Positions 1 to 6,921 of a stretch of DNA of 9,183 bases are shown here, piece by piece. Under the pieces are notes generated by a model. It ran no database searches. It saw only the letters and a list, made by a program, of their open reading frames with translations, and had not been told where the DNA came from. The translations under genes were made by a program, and so were the position numbers. Source of the DNA: Hyphomicrobiales bacterium. Lineage in GTDB: Bacteria; Pseudomonadota; Alphaproteobacteria; Rhizobiales; Rhizobiaceae. The stretch is taken from contig JAALLB010000053.1 of the NCBI GenBank assembly GCA_011087745.1, forward strand, positions 1 through 9,183, in the 5' to 3' direction. Every line of letters begins with the position of its first letter. Position 1 is the stretch's first letter.

Positions 1-13
1 GTATCATATCACA

Positions 14-33
14 CCAAAACATTCGGGTTTTGG
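14..33. repeat. Perfect inverted repeat, 7-bp arms, upstream of the regulator gene
   Basis: The arms are CCAAAAC (14–20) and GTTTTGG (27–33), separated by six bases (ATTCGG). They are perfect complements, and pairing stops on the outside at A13/A34. No T-run follows, so this is not an intrinsic terminator. It sits 12 bases upstream of a TATAAT hexamer (45–50), over the position where a -35 element would lie. That placement suits an operator, possibly for autoregulation of the regulator gene at 112. The repeat is seen directly; the operator role is inferred. It could instead be the 3' structure of an upstream gene outside the window. Confidence 0.45.
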
Positions 34-44
34 AGTAGGATGGG

Positions 45-50
45 TATAAT
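45..50 (+). promoter_or_regulatory. Candidate -10 hexamer TATAAT for the GlxA-type regulator
   Basis: A perfect TATAAT lies 62 bases upstream of the ATG at 112. No good -35 hexamer is found 16–18 bases upstream; that position is occupied by the inverted repeat at 14–33. A promoter that depends on, or is controlled by, a bound regulator would look like this. A second option is TTGACC at 59–64, but its only nearby AT-rich hexamer (TATAGA, 75–80) is spaced too closely. A hexamer match in AT-rich DNA is weak evidence. Confidence 0.3.
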
Positions 51-111
51 ATTACGCGTTGACCATATTACTTTTATAGAACGATTTGCAATTTGATGAT
101 GGTGTAGTCGA

Positions 112-1089
112 ATGAAAGCAGAGCAACTTCCAAAAGCTGCAGTTGAGTATGTCTTTTTTCTATGTCCAGATTTTCCATTGATTCCTTTATCCGGCGCCAT
201 AGAAGTTCTTGTTACTGCAAACAAGGTTCTTGGTTACAATTATTACCGTTGGACATTTGCCTCTCTTGACGGACAAGATGTTGCTGCTGCCAATGGCATT
301 CCAACACCGATTGACATTTCCCTAGAGCAATTAAGAAAATCAATAAAAACCATAAGCCGCCCCAATTCGATATTCGTATGCTCTGGCAGTGGAGTTGAAG
401 ATTATGAAACACCAGCTCTTTTAGCAGGGCTCAGAGAGTTTTCCCGAGCTGGTATCACCGTTGGCGGCATTTCAACAGCTGCTTATCTGTTAGCAGCTGC
501 CAAATTACTTGAACACCGCGAATGTGTTGTTCATTGGGAAATACTTCCCAAATTTCAATTTCGATTCACAAACGTCAATGTCAGTTCCGAGTTATTTAGA
601 ATTGACCCAAAGTTCTGCACTTGTGCAGGTGGGCTTTCAGCAATTGACATGATGATGGCTATTATCTCATCAGAACATGAGGCATCTGAAATCGAAGCCA
701 TCGCCAAGTTACTTATTTTAGGCGACATTCGTCTTCCCAAACAAAGACAAAGACTATTAAAAATCGACGGTTACGACCCCAATGGTAGACTGGCATTTAT
801 CATCAAAATTATGGAAAAGAACATTGCCGAACCATTGCCCATGAAGGAAATAGCAAGCATGTTTGGAATTTCCAGACGGCAAGTGGAGAGATGGTTTGAA
901 AAAGATATTGGTTGCTCCCCTGCTTCTTATTACATCAAACTTCGTCTAGAAACCGCAGACTATCTTTTAAAGAAAACGTCTTTGCCAATTTCTGAAATTG
1001 CAGGAAAGATCGGTTTTGAAGTCGTTTCGCACTTTTCAAGTTCCTACAAAAAAGGTTTGGTGTTTCTCCAACGCACAAACGAAAAATGA
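112..1089 (+). CDS. GlxA-family transcriptional regulator (DJ-1/PfpI-like domain plus AraC HTH), C-terminus apparently frameshifted
   Basis: This is a 325-residue cytoplasmic DNA-binding regulator. Residues about 13–205 form a DJ-1/PfpI (class I glutamine amidotransferase-like) domain. At the nucleophile elbow it reads GGISTAAYLLAA, so the usual Cys is Ser121 and the domain is probably a non-catalytic sensor. The elbow, the HWE motif after it and the CAGG segment near residue 170 resemble the GbdR/CdhR branch, which controls choline, carnitine or arginine catabolism; that specificity is inferred. An AraC-type HTH begins near residue 230, with its first recognition unit around MKEIASMFGISRRQVERWF (from residue 244). 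The second HTH unit breaks off after Tyr312-Lys-Lys: the family pattern RFGVSP is missing in this frame but present in the -1 frame. ATG 112 is the first start after an in-frame TGA at 97–99, with a weak GGTG Shine-Dalgarno at 101–104. Base composition looks AT-richer than in the topA operon. No target gene is visible nearby. Confidence 0.85.
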   Translation: MKAEQLPKAAVEYVFFLCPDFPLIPLSGAIEVLVTANKVLGYNYYRWTFASLDGQDVAAANGIPTPIDISLEQLRKSIKTISRPNSIFVCSGSGVEDYETPALLAGLREFSRAGITVGGISTAAYLLAAAKLLEHRECVVHWEILPKFQFRFTNVNVSSELFRIDPKFCTCAGGLSAIDMMMAIISSEHEASEIEAIAKLLILGDIRLPKQRQRLLKIDGYDPNGRLAFIIKIMEKNIAEPLPMKEIASMFGISRRQVERWFEKDIGCSPASYYIKLRLETADYLLKKTSLPISEIAGKIGFEVVSHFSSSYKKGLVFLQRTNEK

Positions 1090-1118
1090 TCAGCTCAACC
1101 AGGACAAAGATTGATTAG
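1048..1118 (+). other. Apparent -1 frameshift and out-of-frame continuation of the GlxA-type regulator
   Basis: Six A residues (1048–1053) follow the Tyr312 codon. The annotated frame continues as GLVFLQRTNEK and stops at 1087–1089. Stepping back one base, or adding one A, gives KKRFGVSPTHKRK followed by 11 more residues to a TAG at 1116–1118. That matches the conserved YKKRFGVSP end of AraC-type HTH domains and gives a 335-residue product. Possible causes are a one-base deletion, a sequencing error, or slippage on the A-run by ribosome or RNA polymerase. The sequence alone cannot separate these. Confidence 0.8.
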
Positions 1119-1128
1119 GAGAACCGAG

Positions 1129-1154
1129 GAGCAGAAATTATACTATTACTGCTC
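1129..1154. terminator. Weak inverted repeat between convergent genes
   Basis: GAGCAG (1129–1134) and CTGCTC (1149–1154) are perfect 6-bp arms around a 14-base AT-rich loop. The repeat lies between the restored end of the regulator (1118) and the stop of the minus-strand small gene (1146–1148), and it overlaps the latter. The tail-to-tail location suits a bidirectional terminator. However, the loop is long, the stem short, and no T-run follows on either strand, so this is only a candidate. Confidence 0.25.
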
Positions 1155-1361
1155 GCCGATTTGTGTGTTTGCCAGGTCAAATTGGAGCTGTGCTTCCATC
1201 ATTGCAATTTCCAGGAGTCGAGCAAGCGTGGATTCTCCCAAACTTAGCGCCATTTGACGTAATTGCGGTAACATATCACTTAGATATTCCAGCTCTGAGG
1301 TTCGCCTCGTGCGCAAGATTTCCAAGCTGTTTTCATTTAATAGTGAAACTTGTGGACTCAT
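1146..1361 (-). CDS. Small helical protein of unknown function (71 aa)
   Basis: This reads from ATG (complement of 1359–1361) to TAA (complement of 1146–1148). From about residue 22 to 64 the protein looks like two amphipathic helices, with Leu and Met spaced three to four apart, and it has no membrane segment, signal peptide or Cys pair. The core around LEYLSDMLPQLRQMA and LARLLEIAMMEAQ resembles small uncharacterised proteins I recall from Rhizobiales; I do not know a named family. It is convergent with the GlxA-type regulator and divergent from topA. No strong Shine-Dalgarno precedes the ATG. The overlapping plus-strand frame (1163–1363) lacks these helix patterns and I reject it. A role as a small adaptor or regulator would be a guess. 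Confidence 0.6.
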   Translation of the reverse strand: MSPQVSLLNENSLEILRTRRTSELEYLSDMLPQLRQMALSLGESTLARLLEIAMMEAQLQFDLANTQIGEQ

Positions 1362-1433
1362 AGCTATCAGTTTTTGTTGTAGCCCTGCAAAACTACCCCA
1401 GCCGCCCTACTCTAACGAATTACTATCATAAGT

Positions 1434-1454
1434 TGTATATAGCGTCAATATACA
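1434..1454. promoter_or_regulatory. Inverted repeat, 7-bp arms with 7-base spacer, candidate operator for the minus-strand small gene
   Basis: TGTATAT (1434–1440) and ATATACA (1448–1454) are perfect complements around the spacer AGCGTCA. The repeat lies about 75–95 bases upstream of the small gene's ATG. It covers TTGACG on the minus strand (complement of 1443–1448), a good -35 hexamer for that gene, although the hexamer 17 bases downstream (TAGTAA) is a poor -10. A 21-bp dyad over a -35 element is a common repressor arrangement. The dyad is seen; binding by a dimeric regulator is inferred, and I cannot name the family. Confidence 0.4.
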
Positions 1455-1484
1455 CTTTTTACATGTATTTCTGTTTTTCTTTAG

Positions 1485-1516
1485 GTCCAATGTCATTTTA
1501 CACTTGACGATTGGAC
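1485..1516. promoter_or_regulatory. Long imperfect inverted repeat upstream of topA
   Basis: GTCCAATGTCA (1485–1495) pairs with TGACGATTGGAC (1505–1516): 11 base pairs with one bulged G (1509) and a 9-base loop. It ends 62 bases before the topA ATG. It contains a plus-strand TTGACG (1504–1509) that could be a -35 element, though the -10 position 17–18 bases downstream is poor. TATAAA at 1547–1552 is a separate candidate -10. No T-run follows on either strand, so it is not a simple terminator. It is either a DNA operator of about 32 bp or an mRNA leader hairpin if transcription starts upstream. Confidence 0.45.
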
Positions 1517-1578
1517 GTGCAATCGCCAATTCAGAGGCCTTTGTAATATAAAATCGTTGAAGTGAGAATGGTGCGCAT

Positions 1579-4203
1579 ATGACTCATAATCTTGTTATTG
1601 TTGAATCCCCTGCCAAGGCAAAAACAATCAACAAATATCTTGGAAAAGATTTCACCGTTTTGGCTTCATATGGCCATGTTCGTGATCTGCCACCCAAGGA
1701 TGGCTCCGTATTGCCAGATGAAGATTTTGCGATGTCCTGGACAACTGATGCTCGTTCCAAGCCTCGTATGACAGACATCACCAAAGCCATGAAGAATGCT
1801 GACAAGCTTATTCTCGCAACTGACCCCGACCGTGAGGGCGAGGCGATTTCCTGGCATGTGCTGCAAGTTTTAAATGATAAAAAGGCCATAAAAGACAAGC
1901 CCGTTGAGCGGGTAGTGTTTAACGCCATTACCAAGCAGTCTGTTCTTGAGGCCATGGAAAACCCTCGCGATATTGATGTGCCACTGGTAGATGCCTACCT
2001 TGCTCGTCGGGCATTGGACTATCTTGTAGGCTTTACACTGTCGCCAGTTCTTTGGCGCAAACTACCTGGTGCGCGGTCTGCAGGCCGTGTGCAATCTGTT
2101 GCTCTTCGGTTAGTCTGTGATCGAGAAGTTGGGATCGAACGATTTGTTCCAATTGAATATTGGTCAATTCTTGCCAGTTTAAAAAACTCCGCCGGCGTTG
2201 CTTTTGAAGCGCGTATTGCAGAATTTGACGGCCCAAAGCTGCAGCGTCATGATATTCCAAATGAAGCCTTGGCAATGGAAATCAAAGCGGCGCTGGAAGC
2301 TGGTAGTCTAAAAGTACAATCTGTTGAAGCAAAACCTACCAAGCGCAATCCATATGCGCCGTTTACAACTTCGACCATGCAAATGGATGCATCCCGTCGT
2401 TTGGGGTTTACTGCCAAGCAGACTATGCAAGTTGCGCAAAAACTTTATGAGGGCCTGGATGTTGGTGGCGGCGAAACAGTTGGTCTAATAACCTATATGC
2501 GTACAGACGGTGTTCAGATTGCTCCTGAAGCTGTCCAGCCCATCAGAGAACAAATTGCAACGACATTTTCTGCCAAGCATGTACCTGCTGCGCCTCGCGT
2601 TTATAACTCCAAGGCCAAGAATGCTCAGGAAGCACACGAAGCAATTCGTCCAACCGAGATTTCCCGCCATCCAAAAGAGATGAAGCAATATCTCAGCGAT
2701 GAACAGTTCAAGCTATATGATTTGATCTGGAAGCGTACAATTGCCTCTCAAATGGCGTCAGCTGATATTGAGCGTACTGCGGTTGATATCGTAACAACAA
2801 GCGGAAAGCCTGCAAGGCTGCGTGCGAATGGTTCTGTAATCATCTTTGATGGTTTCCTGGCGGCCTACGAAGAAGCAAAGCCAGAATCCGAAGAGGATGA
2901 TGACAAGCGCCTGCCGACTCTAAAAGAGGGTGAAGACGTTGTTCGTGAGAAGATTGAAGCCAATCAGCATTTCACCGACCCGCCTGCTCGCTATTCAGAA
3001 GCCTCACTTATCCGCAAAATGGAAGACCTGGGTATTGGGCGCCCTTCCACTTATGCATCCGTTCTTTCAACCCTTCAGGATCGCCAATATGTCATTTTGG
3101 AAAAGCGCCGCTTTACACCTGATTCCAAGGGACGTGTTGTAACCAGCTTCTTGCAAAGTTTTTTCAACCGTTATGTTGAGTATGATTTCACAGCAAACCT
3201 TGAACAACAGCTTGACCAAATTTCAGCTGGTGACCTTCAGTGGAAAGACGTATTGCGTGATTTCTGGACGCAGTTCTCTGCAAGTGTTGCCGAGACCAAA
3301 GATCTCCGGGTTTCTGAGGTCCTGGACAAGCTTAATATTGAGCTAGCACCCCTTGCCTTCCCACCCCGTGAAGATGGCGGAGCACCGCGTGAATGTCCAA
3401 CCTGTAAAGAAGGTGAGCTTAGCCTCAAAGTTGGCAAGTTTGGTGCTTTTGTCGGGTGTTCAAATTATCCAGAATGTAAGTACACTCGCCAACTTGGTCA
3501 AAGTGATGCGGAAGCTGCCGCACAAGCGCTTGCTGATGGACCAAAGGTTTTGGGCATAGACCCAGACTCAAGCGAAGAAGTATCGCTGCGTACAGGGCGT
3601 TTTGGGCCTTATATCCAACGCGGTGAAGGCACACCAAAAGAAGTTAAACGTGCCGGTATCCCGAAAGGTTGGGATCCACTGGAAGTTGATTTTGAAAAAG
3701 CACTTCGTCTTTTGTCTCTGCCACGCGAAGTGGGTGCCCACCCTGAAACCGGCAAGATGATCACGTCTGGTATTGGCCGATACGATCCTTTTGTTTTACA
3801 TGACGGCATGTATGCCAATATGGAATCCGTGGATGATGCCTTTACAATTGGTATCAACCATGCGGTGACACTGTTGGCTGAAAAAGCTGCCAAGGGACCT
3901 GGACGAAGAGGTGCTGCGGCAGCTCTTAAAGACCTTGGCGACCACCCAGATGGTGAGAGCGGCAAGATCGTGGTCAATGATGGTCGTTATGGTCCTTATG
4001 TTAAGTGCGGCAAGATCAATGCCACTTTGCCAAAGGATAAAGACCCACAAACGGTGACACTTGAGGAAGCTGTTGCACTTATTGCTGAAAAAGCTGCCAA
4101 GACCGGCAAGAAGCCTGCCGCCAAAAAGAAAGCACCTGCGAAGAAGAAAACCGCAGCCAAGAAAAAACCTGCTGCGAAAAAGCCAGCGGCCAAGAAAGAG
4201 TAG
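1579..4203 (+). CDS. topA: DNA topoisomerase I (type IA, omega protein)
   Basis: This 874-residue enzyme relaxes negative supercoils by cutting one DNA strand through a 5'-phosphotyrosine link. The TOPRIM domain opens at once with LVIVESPAKAKT (catalytic Glu9, as in E. coli) and continues to DPDREGE, where Asp82, Asp84 and Glu86 bind magnesium. The active-site tyrosine is Tyr306 in GLITYMRTDG. The core motif RKMEDLGIGRPSTYA follows near residue 480. One C-terminal zinc ribbon has Cys606, Cys609, Cys627 and Cys633, and Topo-C repeats rich in GRYGPY-type motifs follow from about 660 to 840. A basic tail closes the protein. ATG 1579 is fixed by the close fit of Glu9 to the family. The Shine-Dalgarno is weak (AAGTGAG, 1560–1566). 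It is first gene of a tight operon, eight bases before rnr. In many alphaproteobacteria dprA precedes topA; here it does not. Confidence 0.98.
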   Translation: MTHNLVIVESPAKAKTINKYLGKDFTVLASYGHVRDLPPKDGSVLPDEDFAMSWTTDARSKPRMTDITKAMKNADKLILATDPDREGEAISWHVLQVLNDKKAIKDKPVERVVFNAITKQSVLEAMENPRDIDVPLVDAYLARRALDYLVGFTLSPVLWRKLPGARSAGRVQSVALRLVCDREVGIERFVPIEYWSILASLKNSAGVAFEARIAEFDGPKLQRHDIPNEALAMEIKAALEAGSLKVQSVEAKPTKRNPYAPFTTSTMQMDASRRLGFTAKQTMQVAQKLYEGLDVGGGETVGLITYMRTDGVQIAPEAVQPIREQIATTFSAKHVPAAPRVYNSKAKNAQEAHEAIRPTEISRHPKEMKQYLSDEQFKLYDLIWKRTIASQMASADIERTAVDIVTTSGKPARLRANGSVIIFDGFLAAYEEAKPESEEDDDKRLPTLKEGEDVVREKIEANQHFTDPPARYSEASLIRKMEDLGIGRPSTYASVLSTLQDRQYVILEKRRFTPDSKGRVVTSFLQSFFNRYVEYDFTANLEQQLDQISAGDLQWKDVLRDFWTQFSASVAETKDLRVSEVLDKLNIELAPLAFPPREDGGAPRECPTCKEGELSLKVGKFGAFVGCSNYPECKYTRQLGQSDAEAAAQALADGPKVLGIDPDSSEEVSLRTGRFGPYIQRGEGTPKEVKRAGIPKGWDPLEVDFEKALRLLSLPREVGAHPETGKMITSGIGRYDPFVLHDGMYANMESVDDAFTIGINHAVTLLAEKAAKGPGRRGAAAALKDLGDHPDGESGKIVVNDGRYGPYVKCGKINATLPKDKDPQTVTLEEAVALIAEKAAKTGKKPAAKKKAPAKKKTAAKKKPAAKKPAAKKE
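4105..4200 (+). repeat. Lys/Ala/Pro-rich repetitive C-terminal tail of TopA
   Basis: Residues 843–874 of TopA are built from degenerate repeats of the KKPAAK / KKKAPA / KKKTAA type, with 15 lysines in 32 residues. Such histone-H1-like tails are common in bacterial topoisomerase I and add non-specific DNA binding; that role is from the family. The DNA is correspondingly repetitive, with several A-rich runs including six A residues in a row near 4165. Repeat number could therefore vary between strains. Confidence 0.85.
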
Positions 4204-4211
4204 ATATATAA

Positions 4212-6512
4212 TTGGCGAAAAAAACCCCGCCTAAAAAGAAACTGTCAAAAGTTGCAAAACGTGCGGCCGCTAAAGTGCCATCACGAGAGAAAATTTTGAA
4301 ATTTGTAGCTGAGAACCCTCAGCGCAATTCCAAACGAGATATCTCCAAGGCCTTTAATATCAAGGGCGCCGACAAAATTCACCTCAAGGCAATTTTGCGC
4401 GAGTTGATTGACGAAGGTAAAATAATTGAACGTCGTGGCAAGCGATTGTCGCAAGCAGGTCAACTCCCCCCTGTTACAGTGGTTGATGTTTTAACGCGTG
4501 ATCGAAATGGCGGGCTACTTGGCAAGCCTGTTGATTGGGATGAAGCCAAAAACGGCAAGTCCCCTGTTATTGAAATATCAACAAAGACTCGTGGCAAAGA
4601 GCAGGTTGCTGGTGTTGGCAACCGGATACTTGCAAAAGTATTTCGTCTTGGCAGTTCAGATCGCTACACTGCAAAAGTCATCAAAATCCTGCCCAAACAA
4701 GAAACCCAAATGTTGGGCGTAATTCGCGTTGGCGAACGTGGCATTCGATTGGAGTCAGCGGTCCGCCGCCAGGGAGAAATGGAAATCCCCCCTGATCTTT
4801 TGGGTGATGTGCAAGATGGCGATCTCGTCACGGTGGAAACCATTCGCAGCCCAAAGCATGGTTTAAAACGGGCAAAAGTTACAGGAGTTATCGGTTCCTA
4901 TAAAACCGAAAAAGCGGCCTCCATCATTGCAATTCATGCCAATGAAATTCCGCATGTATTTCCCGAAAGCGTTATTCACGAATCGGAAGCAATAAAGCCT
5001 GTTTCGCAGGGCAAGCGTGAAGACTGGCGCGACATTCCGTTGATTACAATAGATCCTGCTGATGCCAAAGATCATGATGATGCAATACAAGCTGAACCCG
5101 ATCCGGATGTTACCGGTGGGCATATTGTTCGCGTGGCGATTGCCGATGTTTCTGCCTACATCAAATCCGGTTCTGCAATGGATACCGAAGCGTTGCTGCG
5201 AGGAAACTCAGTATACTTCCCGGACCGCGTTGTTCCGATGCTGCCAGAACGTATTTCCAATGACCTTTGTTCACTAAGAGAAGGCGAAGACCGCCCTGCT
5301 CTGGCAGTGCAAATGTATTTTGATGCGGATGGCCGCAAAACAAAGCATACTTTCCACCGCGTGCTCATGCGCAACCATGGCAATCTTGCCTACCCACGCT
5401 ACCAGGCTGCAATTGACGGCAAGCCTGATGAGAAAACCAAGCCACTGATAAAGGATGTGCTGGAGCCGCTTTATGAAGCCTATAAGTGCATGACCAGGGG
5501 GCGTAACAATCGTCAGCCACTTGAACTTGATCTACCCGAACGCAAAATCATCCTGAAGGAAGATGGAACGGTTGATCGTGTTCTGGTACCAGAACGTCTT
5601 GATGCGCATAAGCTGGTTGAAGAATGCATGATTCAGGCCAATGTTTGTGCCGCTGAAACACTCGAGCGCAAAAAACAAGCCCTGATCTATCGGGTTCACG
5701 AACCACCTTCTCTTGATAAGCTGGAAAAGCTACGTGAGTTTCTATCGTCTTTGGAAATTTCACTGGCAAAGCCAGGCAATCTTCAAGCCATGCATTTCAA
5801 CCAGATACTATCAAAGGTTCGTGGCACGGAAAATGAAGAGCTTGTTAGCCAGGTTGTTCTGCGCTCTCAAAGTCAGGCAGTTTATGCAGCGGAAAACCAG
5901 GGCCACTTTGGCTTGCAATTGTCTCGTTATGTGCATTTTACCTCTCCTATAAGGCGATATGCTGATCTAATTGTTCACCGAGCACTGGTTGGATCGCTTG
6001 GTCTTGGTGAAGGCGGAATTACACCACACGAAGAAGCAACGCTTGATGATATTGCGGCAGGTATCTGCATTACAGAACGCCGTGCCATGCAGGCAGAGCG
6101 CGAGACAATTGATCGTTTGATTGCAGGGTTTTTATCTGAACAGATTGGCGCAACCTTCCATGGCCGCATAAATGGGGTGACAAAGGCAGGACTGTTTGTC
6201 ACGCTTGATGACACTGGTGCAGATGGTTTTATACCGATATCTATGTTGGGTGATGAGTATTTCATTTTTGATGATGCGATTCACGCAGTAATTGGTGAAA
6301 CATCCCGTCAGCAATACCAGATGGGACAAAGAGTTGAAGTAAAACTTGTTGAAGCAGCACCCGTTGCTGGTGCGCTGAGATTTGAAATGATAAGTGAAGG
6401 CGTAGAAGGCAACGGTCTTCCGCGTTCTCGCAATACGAACAAGAGAAATGGCCCTCGCGGTCGTCACAAGCCTAGAACCTATAGAGGAAGCGGGCGTAGA
6501 AAAAGGCATTAA
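4212..6512 (+). CDS. rnr: Ribonuclease R (RNB-family 3'-5' exoribonuclease)
   Basis: A 766-residue processive 3'-5' exoribonuclease that degrades structured RNA in the cytoplasm, including mRNA, rRNA fragments and trans-translation substrates. In order: a basic N-terminus; a winged-helix domain (about 25–90); cold-shock/OB domains (about 95–255); the RNB catalytic domain (about 270–600); an S1 domain (about 645–725); and an Arg/Lys-rich tail. The metal-binding acidic residues are all present in IDPADAKDHDDA: Asp281, Asp287, Asp289 and Asp290, with the same spacing as E. coli Asp272/278/280/281. The conserved HFTSPIRRYADL begins at His575. The start is TTG, eight bases after the topA stop. No ATG lies near, and the only close alternative is GTG 4275, which would remove the Lys-rich leader but keep the winged helix. 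The Shine-Dalgarno is poor (purine-rich GAAAGAG at the end of topA), so translation may be coupled to topA. Confidence 0.97.
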   Translation: MAKKTPPKKKLSKVAKRAAAKVPSREKILKFVAENPQRNSKRDISKAFNIKGADKIHLKAILRELIDEGKIIERRGKRLSQAGQLPPVTVVDVLTRDRNGGLLGKPVDWDEAKNGKSPVIEISTKTRGKEQVAGVGNRILAKVFRLGSSDRYTAKVIKILPKQETQMLGVIRVGERGIRLESAVRRQGEMEIPPDLLGDVQDGDLVTVETIRSPKHGLKRAKVTGVIGSYKTEKAASIIAIHANEIPHVFPESVIHESEAIKPVSQGKREDWRDIPLITIDPADAKDHDDAIQAEPDPDVTGGHIVRVAIADVSAYIKSGSAMDTEALLRGNSVYFPDRVVPMLPERISNDLCSLREGEDRPALAVQMYFDADGRKTKHTFHRVLMRNHGNLAYPRYQAAIDGKPDEKTKPLIKDVLEPLYEAYKCMTRGRNNRQPLELDLPERKIILKEDGTVDRVLVPERLDAHKLVEECMIQANVCAAETLERKKQALIYRVHEPPSLDKLEKLREFLSSLEISLAKPGNLQAMHFNQILSKVRGTENEELVSQVVLRSQSQAVYAAENQGHFGLQLSRYVHFTSPIRRYADLIVHRALVGSLGLGEGGITPHEEATLDDIAAGICITERRAMQAERETIDRLIAGFLSEQIGATFHGRINGVTKAGLFVTLDDTGADGFIPISMLGDEYFIFDDAIHAVIGETSRQQYQMGQRVEVKLVEAAPVAGALRFEMISEGVEGNGLPRSRNTNKRNGPRGRHKPRTYRGSGRRKRH

Positions 6513-6516
6513 GCTT

Positions 6517-6918
6517 ATGAGTATCAACGAAGCTCAACTTGAAACTTTAGAAAAACGTGAAGTATTTCCGGCCATGATGAAAGGCCTTCGTGGCAAATGC
6601 CCTTCTTGCGGTCAAACCAAACTGTTTACGGGCGGTCTAAAAGTTCAAGATAAATGCTCATCGTGCAATGAAGAATTCCATCACCATCGCGCTGATGACC
6701 TTCCTGCTTACCTGAACATTTTTGTTGTAGGTCATGTTGTTGTTGCCATGATGATGATGGCTCTGACCTGGAAACTTGTCGGAATGTGGACTGGCATGTT
6801 TATGACGATCGGCATTGCAATCCTGGCTTCTGTATTATTGATGCGCCTGCTAAAAGGAATGGTTGTAGGTGCCCAATGGGCGATACGCATGCACGGTTTT
6901 GGTGGAAACGAAGACTGA
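6517..6918 (+). CDS. DUF983 family zinc-ribbon membrane protein
   Basis: A 133-residue protein with an N-terminal zinc ribbon followed by two membrane helices. The ribbon cysteines are Cys28, Cys31, Cys47 and Cys50 (CPSC and CSSC). The DUF983 signature HHHRADDLPAY follows at residues 55–65, then hydrophobic segments at about 67–86 and 91–113. The function of DUF983 is not established; its place beside rnr is conserved in alphaproteobacteria. I chose ATG 6517 over the in-frame ATG 6448, which lies inside rnr. It has AAAAGG (6501–6506) ten bases upstream, starts four bases after the rnr stop, and gives the usual family length. Confidence 0.9.
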   Translation: MSINEAQLETLEKREVFPAMMKGLRGKCPSCGQTKLFTGGLKVQDKCSSCNEEFHHHRADDLPAYLNIFVVGHVVVAMMMMALTWKLVGMWTGMFMTIGIAILASVLLMRLLKGMVVGAQWAIRMHGFGGNED

Positions 6919-6921
6919 GTT

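Noticed and set aside
9..224. 71-residue minus-strand open frame at the left edge
   Set aside because: It overlaps the start of the regulator antisense and shows no domain pattern.
1568..1582. Four-codon mini-frame ATG GTG CGC ATA TGA overlapping the topA start
   Set aside because: It looks like a leader peptide with coupled stop/start, but such a short frame arises by chance and there is no pause-codon run or attenuator.
6448..6516. Upstream in-frame ATG that would extend the DUF983 protein by 23 residues
   Set aside because: It lies inside rnr, the extension has no family support, and ATG 6517 has a better-placed Shine-Dalgarno.
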